From Akkermansiaceae bacterium (GTDB lineage Bacteria; Verrucomicrobiota; Verrucomicrobiia; Verrucomicrobiales; Akkermansiaceae): DNA of 58,417 bases. The DNA lies in assembly GCA_025363295.1 (NCBI GenBank), contig JANYEC010000095.1, forward strand, positions 1 to 58,417, in the 5' to 3' direction. Shown here piece by piece: positions 57,602-58,417 of the stretch; position 1 is the stretch's first letter; the number at the start of each line of letters is the position of its first letter. A program made the translations under genes and the position numbers. The notes beneath the pieces were generated by a model. That model saw nothing but the letters and a program-made list of their open reading frames with translations. It ran no database searches and was not told the DNA's origin.

Positions 57602-58270
57602 TTACCAGAATTTGAGGTTATTCCTTACGCGCCCGATTTGATCGGATAGTGAATCGAGAGTGCGTCGGGGGTCAAAGCGATTCAACTGGTCCATGGTTTT
57701 TCCTGCGCCCTCGCGCGCTGAATCATATTGGTCGTGAATGCGTTGTGTAATGGGAGCAAGAGCGGCGAGGATCGCCTCACGCATGGAATCCGAAGGCTCA
57801 TCCACATACCTCTCACGCAACGTAGGCTTTCGCCGGGCCATCATCAGCATACAGCCGATGGCAGCGCCAAAGGCGATAGCTCCTACAACAACAAGCGTTG
57901 GGTTTTGCCTCACATACTCCTTGGAAGTAGCAAGTGATTCCTCGGCTTTCGAAGCAGCGGATTGACAGATGTCCTTGGCGGAATCTGTCACGCGTTGGCC
58001 GGCATCCTTTGTGAAATCAACGAGGTGCCTCGCGTGTTCCTTGGTACGCTCGACTCCCTCTTCGACTTTAGACGAGAGAGGACGGACCGCGTCCTTGGCG
58101 GCATCGCTGACATCTGTGGCTGCGTTCTTTACGGCAGTTGAGACGTCTTTCGCAGCGTCGGTGGCACGGTGGGCGGTATCCTGCGCTAAATCGGAATACT
58201 GGCGAGCCGCTTGCTCGGCGGCATTTTGCAGTTGATTGACGGGTGAATTTGAGTGGTCTGGAGTGCTCAC
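57602..58270 (-). CDS. YtxH/DUF883-like membrane-anchored amphipathic protein
   Basis: The 222-residue protein has an N-terminal half full of short amphipathic repeats (AQDTAHRATDAAKDVSTAVKNAATD) like LEA and apolipoprotein-type stress proteins. It then has the DUF883-like anchor VRQNPTLVVVGAIAFGAAIGCMLMM followed by RR and a helical C-terminus. DUF883/YqjD proteins bind ribosomes at the membrane in stationary phase. It probably has a stress role, by inference. Confidence 0.65.
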   Translation of the reverse strand: MSTPDHSNSPVNQLQNAAEQAARQYSDLAQDTAHRATDAAKDVSTAVKNAATDVSDAAKDAVRPLSSKVEEGVERTKEHARHLVDFTKDAGQRVTDSAKDICQSAASKAEESLATSKEYVRQNPTLVVVGAIAFGAAIGCMLMMARRKPTLRERYVDEPSDSMREAILAALAPITQRIHDQYDSAREGAGKTMDQLNRFDPRRTLDSLSDQIGRVRNNLKFW

Positions 58271-58348
58271 GATTTTACTTAGGCGGTGCTAAACAATAAA
58301 CTACCGAATTTGTTTGGAAAAGTTAAGGGGTTTTGATATGGTTTTGGC

Positions 58349-58417
58349 ATGCCTAACCAACAAGTGGTATCGCAACTCCGCGCTAAGTATATGATTATCA
58401 ACTCCGAGCTTGATGAG
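58349..58417 (+). CDS. N-terminus of a probable ISAzo13-family transposase, cut by the window edge
   Basis: The 23 codons present read MPNQQVVSQLRAKY, then MIINSELDE. The LRAKY....LDE spacing matches ISAzo13 transposases, which begin around (I/L)R.KY..L...LDER.RR.W. Only the start is visible, so family and integrity are unproven. It diverges from the amphipathic-protein gene. Confidence 0.4.
   Translation, partial: MPNQQVVSQLRAKYMIINSELDE

Overview
The window looks like chromosomal DNA from a member of the Verrucomicrobiota, probably order Verrucomicrobiales. The signs are a DUF1501/DUF1800 gene pair, a Minf_1886-type protein, GspG-like pseudopilin DNA, a U32 peptidase of the RlhA type, a GC content that looks mid-50s per cent, and start sites that mostly lack a Shine-Dalgarno sequence. 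The lineage is an inference from protein families; no rRNA gene is present to confirm it. Almost all of the window is ordinary housekeeping DNA, with relic mobile DNA concentrated at 30.6-32.3 kb.

Layout. 1-5.5 kb: an MFS-acyltransferase fusion, a secreted lipase-like hydrolase and tyrS. 5.8-11.9 kb: a sulfate-uptake operon (Rrf2-type regulator, YezD, a possible structured leader, an OprP-like porin, then the CysP/Sbp, CysT, CysW and CysA subunits of the sulfate ABC importer). 11.9-20.5 kb: RNase R, a type II secretion-like pseudopilin, a GT-C membrane protein, a YebC regulator, and an MBOAT/SGNH acetylation pair. 20.6-30.6 kb: biosynthetic and translation genes (hisD, folP, aroC, gatB, avtA) with a relic VapB-like antitoxin, an intact YefM/YoeB toxin-antitoxin pair, a CvpA-like membrane protein bracketed by inverted repeats, and an ABC-2-like membrane protein.

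30.6-32.3 kb holds a decayed REP-associated tyrosine transposase and a decayed IS630 element. 32.4-45.7 kb is the classical transcription/translation cluster on the minus strand: tRNA-Thr, tuf, tRNA-Trp, secE, nusG, rplK, rplA, rplJ, rplL, rpoB, rpoC. It is headed by a strong promoter with a GC-rich discriminator, has a hairpin attenuator between rplL and rpoB, and ends at a terminator after rpoC.

45.8-58.4 kb: metX, a repeat-rich Ala/Trp protein, a small secreted orphan, a ParA/TraL-like ATPase, nagZ, the DUF1501/DUF1800 pair, an RlhA-like U32 protein carrying an out-of-phase heptamer repeat in its coding sequence, a lipoprotein, two small membrane/amphipathic proteins that look stress related, and the first codons of a probable ISAzo13-type transposase cut by the window edge.

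No convincing new defence island, CRISPR array or phage was seen. The most worthwhile leads are the candidate folded leader in the sulfate operon, the heptamer repeat in the U32 gene, the MFS-PlsC fusion with a shrunken adenylate-forming remnant, and the small dispersed repeats around several genes.
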